7,061 nucleotides of DNA from Victivallis vadensis (GTDB lineage Bacteria; Verrucomicrobiota; Lentisphaeria; Victivallales; GWF2-50-93). Positions 4,242-7,061 of the stretch are shown one piece after another. A program made the position numbers and the translations under genes. Each line of letters starts with the position of its first letter. Positions within the stretch are counted from its first letter, which is position 1. Below the pieces are notes generated by a model. It did not search any database, had not been told where the DNA came from, and saw only the letters and a list, made by a program, of their open reading frames with translations. The DNA lies in assembly GCA_020718525.1 (NCBI GenBank), contig DYRX01000229.1:1-7061 (forward strand), written 5' to 3'.

Positions 4242-5186
4242 ATGTGTCAGAAAATAATAGTCATATGCGGTCCGACGGCGTCGGGAAAGAGCGAGGCGGC
4301 AATTCGGCTTGCCCTCGCAATCAAGGGGGAAATTTTGTCTGCAGATTCGATGCAGGCATATAGGAGGCTCGACATAGGGACTGCCAAGCCTAGCCGAAGC
4401 GAGCAGGAACAGGTCAGGCACCACCTTCTGGACTTTCTTGACATGAATGAAGCGCTCAATGTACACAGATACCTTGAAATTGCCAAGAAAACCATAGAAG
4501 AAATAGGCGGGCGAGGCGCAGTACCAATTGTCGCCGGAGGAAGTGGCATGTATCTGAAAGCGATCATTTTTGGACTTGATCCATTGCCAGGCGACGAGGC
4601 GCTGAGGTTGGAGCTTGAAAGGCAGTTCGCCGGGGAAGACGGCTTCCGCAGATTGCAGGAGACAATGAAGATTGAAAGCCCCCGTGCATATGAAAAATGG
4701 AGCTACAACCACAGGAAACTGCTCCGGGCGCACGAAATCATCCTGCTTGAAGGCAAATCTCCCACAGGCGAATCAAGAAGCTGGCAGAAGAAGCCGAAGG
4801 ACTCTCTACTCGCATTCTATCTGAAATGGGACAGGGACGAACTAAAGCGCAGAATCGCCCTGCGTTGCGACAAGATGCTCGAGTCAGGATGGATAGAGGA
4901 AACCGAGTCTCTGATGAAGAACGGCTTTTTTGAAACTCCGACTGCAAGGCAGGCGCTTGGCTACAGAATAGTCGGAGATTTCATCGAGGGAAAGATCGGC
5001 AGGGAGGAGATGAGGAGCAGAATTGCCACGGCGACTTGGCAGTATGCAAGACGCCAGGAAACCTGGTTCAAGAAGGAAAATTATCTGCGGCGAATCGAAA
5101 TGCCCAAAGATGAAGATCTTATTTTGCGAATTTCGCAATCGCCAGAAGAAGCCTTTCCAAATCATCCGGACTGTGCGCAGAGTTGA
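4242..5186 (+). CDS. miaA: tRNA dimethylallyltransferase
   Basis: MiaA transfers a dimethylallyl group from DMAPP to N6 of A37 in tRNAs that read UNN codons, giving i6A, in the cytosol. The 314-residue length is normal for the family. Visible motifs are the P-loop GPTASGKS (10-17), SADSMQAYRRLDIGTAKP (33-50), HHLLD (60-64), AGGSGMYLKA (98-107), RKLLRAHE (158-165), QALGYRI (237-243) and ATWQYARRQETWF (264-276). S101 sits where a catalytic Thr is usual (GGT); this is conservative. ATG 4242 is fixed by an in-frame TAG six bases upstream and by the P-loop ten residues downstream. No Shine-Dalgarno precedes it (the sequence ATTTAGCCT is there), so initiation may be weak or SD-independent. It is divergent from the kinase-like gene, and its last 68 bp overlap the end of bioF on the other strand. 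Confidence 0.96.
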   Translation: MCQKIIVICGPTASGKSEAAIRLALAIKGEILSADSMQAYRRLDIGTAKPSRSEQEQVRHHLLDFLDMNEALNVHRYLEIAKKTIEEIGGRGAVPIVAGGSGMYLKAIIFGLDPLPGDEALRLELERQFAGEDGFRRLQETMKIESPRAYEKWSYNHRKLLRAHEIILLEGKSPTGESRSWQKKPKDSLLAFYLKWDRDELKRRIALRCDKMLESGWIEETESLMKNGFFETPTARQALGYRIVGDFIEGKIGREEMRSRIATATWQYARRQETWFKKENYLRRIEMPKDEDLILRISQSPEEAFPNHPDCAQS

Positions 5187-6264
5187 TTGAAATGCGCAGA
5201 CGCGAGGATCCGTTCGGAACTGTCGGAGGCCGGATCGGCAAAGCCATAATCCCTTCATCCATAAGGGATTGCGAAATTCGCACAGTATCATCCTCGTCTC
5301 CAATTATCACTGGAATGATTGGAGAAGCGCTTTTTCCGACGTCGAAACCAAGACGCCTTATCTCGTCAGCCAGCTTTATTGCGTTCCCGAGCAAATTTTT
5401 GCGGATTTCGCGGAACTCGTCGGTCTGCATGAGCTTTACTGCGGCTGAAATTGCTCCGCAGACGCCTGGCGGCAGGGCCGTAGAGTAGATGAAAGTAGAG
5501 GATTTGTTCACGAGGATTTCCCTTATTTCCGCCGAGCACGAGACATATGCTCCGTAGGATCCGAGCGCTTTGCTGAAAGTTCCCATGCAAATGCAGTTCT
5601 TTTCCCGGGCGGCTTCACCTGCCAGTCCGGAGCCGTTTTCCCCAAATACGCCGCTGGCGTGCGCCTCGTCGAGAAAAAGAAAATCTCCGTGTTCGGCAGC
5701 GATCTTCGCAAGCCCTGGCACGTCCGCCAGATCCCCGTCCATGCTGAAGACGGTGTCGCTCGCAATCAAGGCGGCTGAATCCTTCGCCGTTTTTTGCGCA
5801 GAGCGTTTTTCTGAAAGGTGGGAAAGGTCGCAATGTCTGTATCTGGACAAATCCGCCCTGGAAAGAATCGCAGCATTCGCCAGGCTGTTGTGGTTTAGCT
5901 TGTCCATGAAGAGCGTGTCGCTGCGGGATAGAAGCGCCTGAAGGATGCCGAGATTGGCGAGATATCCCGAGCCGAACATTAGAACCCGCTCGCTTCCCTT
6001 CCAGCGCGCGATCCTTTCTTCAAGCTCCAAATACTCCCTCAGAGAGCCGCTAATCAGGCGCGATGCCGAAGCCCCGCTTCCAAGCCTACGCATCCAATTG
6101 ATTGACTCTTCGACAATGCGCGGATCATTCGCCAGCGCCAGATAGTTGTTTGAGGAGAAATCCAGGCAGAGCCTGCCTTCGCATAGGCATTCCCTCGCTG
6201 AAATGCGGACGATATCGCGCAGACGCCGCCGCAACTGGACATTTTGTTTTTTTTCTTCTGACAT
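5119..6264 (-). CDS. bioF: 8-amino-7-oxononanoate synthase
   Basis: BioF is a PLP enzyme that condenses pimeloyl-ACP (or -CoA) with L-alanine to give 8-amino-7-oxononanoate (KAPA), an early step of biotin synthesis. From ATG 6264 the protein has 381 residues, a normal length. Visible motifs are DFSSNNYLAL (35-44), SRLISGSLREY (68-78), FGSGYLAN (97-104), the cofactor-stacking H125 in KLNHNSL, DEAHASGVFG (199-208), the PLP lysine K232 in TFSKALGSYG, and RPPTVP (345-350). The last motif favours BioF over 2-amino-3-ketobutyrate ligase or other alpha-oxoamine synthases. A TTG at 6285 could add seven residues and would start one base after the upstream phosphoesterase stop codon. Neither start has a strong Shine-Dalgarno. 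No other bio gene is visible. The 3' end overlaps miaA tail to tail. Confidence 0.93.
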   Translation of the reverse strand: MSEEKKQNVQLRRRLRDIVRISARECLCEGRLCLDFSSNNYLALANDPRIVEESINWMRRLGSGASASRLISGSLREYLELEERIARWKGSERVLMFGSGYLANLGILQALLSRSDTLFMDKLNHNSLANAAILSRADLSRYRHCDLSHLSEKRSAQKTAKDSAALIASDTVFSMDGDLADVPGLAKIAAEHGDFLFLDEAHASGVFGENGSGLAGEAAREKNCICMGTFSKALGSYGAYVSCSAEIREILVNKSSTFIYSTALPPGVCGAISAAVKLMQTDEFREIRKNLLGNAIKLADEIRRLGFDVGKSASPIIPVIIGDEDDTVRISQSLMDEGIMALPIRPPTVPNGSSRLRISINSAHSPDDLERLLLAIAKFAK

Positions 6265-6286
6265 TTCTGGATTGCGCTGATGCAAG

Positions 6287-7061
6287 TCAGTCCAGTTTAA
6301 TAATGAAGTCGTTTGCGTCGTCTTTCCAATCTTTTTTCAGGAAAGGCGAATATGTGCTGACATGGCAGGATTTATTTTCAGGATCAAAGGAAAGCAGTCT
6401 CAGAAACCCGTTTCCGCCGCCCTCGTGGTACTGGTAGTTCGCCATCATTATATGCACGGTGTTTCCGCTCTCCCCCTTCATCGTCTTTCTGGATGCGATC
6501 CCGTTGTAGTGCCCGCAGAGAGCCATTATGTAGTTGGGATGCTTCTTGATGTGCTTTTCCCAAACTTCCGAGCCGGTATTGCGCGGAGTTCCGTCCTGAT
6601 GGGGACCGTAGGCGCGCGCGCTCTTATTCGTGGCCTGAGTCGAAAGCTCTCCTTTTTCGTCAAGCAGTTCATGCGTGACAAGAATTGTCTTGGCATCCTT
6701 GTTGGCTTCAAGAATTCCATCGGCCCATTTGAGCATTTCGTCGCTTGCTCCAAGATCGAGACTCATTATGAGATAATCTGATCCGCCTGCTTCAAATCTG
6801 AACCAGAAGCAGTTGCGTCCAGGCATCTTGCCCCATTTGCAAGGATACTTCCCGTAGTCCGTCTCCTTGAAATAGTCTCCAATCAAGGAGCTGTGATCTC
6901 CCTTGCACGCGATGTCATGGTTGCCCACGCAGAGAGCATATGGAATCTGTCCATCCAAAACTGCCATGCATGCCCGCGCTTTTTCCCATTGAGCTGGACT
7001 GTTGTTGTCCGTTATATCTCCTTCGTGTATCACGAATTTGATGTTAAGCTTGCCAATGTTG
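6287..7061 (-). CDS. calcineurin-like metallophosphoesterase, 5' end outside window
   Basis: About 257 residues of the C-terminal part are present; the frame continues through the right edge (NIGKLNIKFVIHEGD). The GTG at 7033 is therefore an internal valine, not a start. Metal-binding motifs of the family appear in order: HEGDITDN (GDxxD), VGNHD (GNHD), VTHE, and CGHYN (GH). The first motif, D-x-H, should lie just outside the window. It would hydrolyse a phosphoester using a two-metal centre. The substrate is unknown, and export cannot be judged without the N-terminus. TGA 6289-6287 lies 22 bp before bioF ATG 6264, so the two genes are probably co-transcribed. Confidence 0.88.
   Translation of the reverse strand, partial: NIGKLNIKFVIHEGDITDNNSPAQWEKARACMAVLDGQIPYALCVGNHDIACKGDHSSLIGDYFKETDYGKYPCKWGKMPGRNCFWFRFEAGGSDYLIMSLDLGASDEMLKWADGILEANKDAKTILVTHELLDEKGELSTQATNKSARAYGPHQDGTPRNTGSEVWEKHIKKHPNYIMALCGHYNGIASRKTMKGESGNTVHIMMANYQYHEGGGNGFLRLLSFDPENKSCHVSTYSPFLKKDWKDDANDFIIKLD

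Noticed and set aside
4884..5303. minus-strand frame across the miaA/bioF junction
   Set aside because: It is a shadow of both real genes with no family motif.
7031..7033. GTG as start of the phosphoesterase
   Set aside because: The frame continues to the window edge with a typical beta-strand sequence (IKFVIHEGD), so the start lies outside the window.

Overview
The window looks like a chromosomal segment of a PVC-group bacterium, most likely Lentisphaerota (Victivallis-like) or a related Verrucomicrobiota lineage. This is an inference from gene content: a prepilin-type protein with an N-terminal GFTLIE motif and a C-terminal H-x(10)-DG motif, a formylglycine-generating-enzyme-like (FGE/SUMF1) domain, a Ser/Thr-kinase-fold protein with a zinc ribbon, and an OleD-type reductase. 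No marker gene in the window proves the taxonomy.

Layout. Bases 1-200 (+) hold the C-terminal end of an FGE/SUMF1-like protein. Bases 201-960 hold no intact gene. They contain a cluster of short hairpins (about 262-335) and then a broken + strand reading frame (about 374-801). That frame is interrupted by an 81-bp near-palindromic element (542-622) flanked by an exact 8-bp direct repeat, ACCGCTGG. Removing the element plus one repeat copy joins the two coding halves in frame, so this looks like a MITE-type insertion that killed a small gene of unknown function. A tRNA-Ala(GGC) with encoded CCA follows on the minus strand (960-1037).

From 4132 down to 1118 three minus-strand genes follow: a zinc-ribbon pseudokinase (3011-4132), a pseudopilin with its own sigma70-like promoter (2137-2853), and an OleD-like NAD-dependent 3-oxo/3-hydroxy reductase (1118-2137). 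The reductase start codon overlaps the pilin stop codon (TGATG). A 109-bp divergent spacer separates the kinase from miaA on the plus strand (4242-5186). miaA converges on and overlaps by 68 bp the 3' end of a minus-strand bioF (5119-6264). bioF sits directly behind a metallophosphoesterase gene (6287 to the right edge, 5' end outside the window).

How the genes relate. The genes look mostly like independent transcription units: tRNA supply and modification (tRNA-Ala, miaA), biotin synthesis (bioF), a phosphoesterase, and a pilin/reductase pair joined by translational coupling. Three parts deserve a second look. The first is the palindromic insertion with target-site duplication. The second is the kinase-fold protein, which lacks most catalytic residues. 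The third is the FGE C-terminus, whose NNC-rich codons resemble the variable region of a diversity-generating retroelement, although no template repeat or reverse transcriptase is in view.
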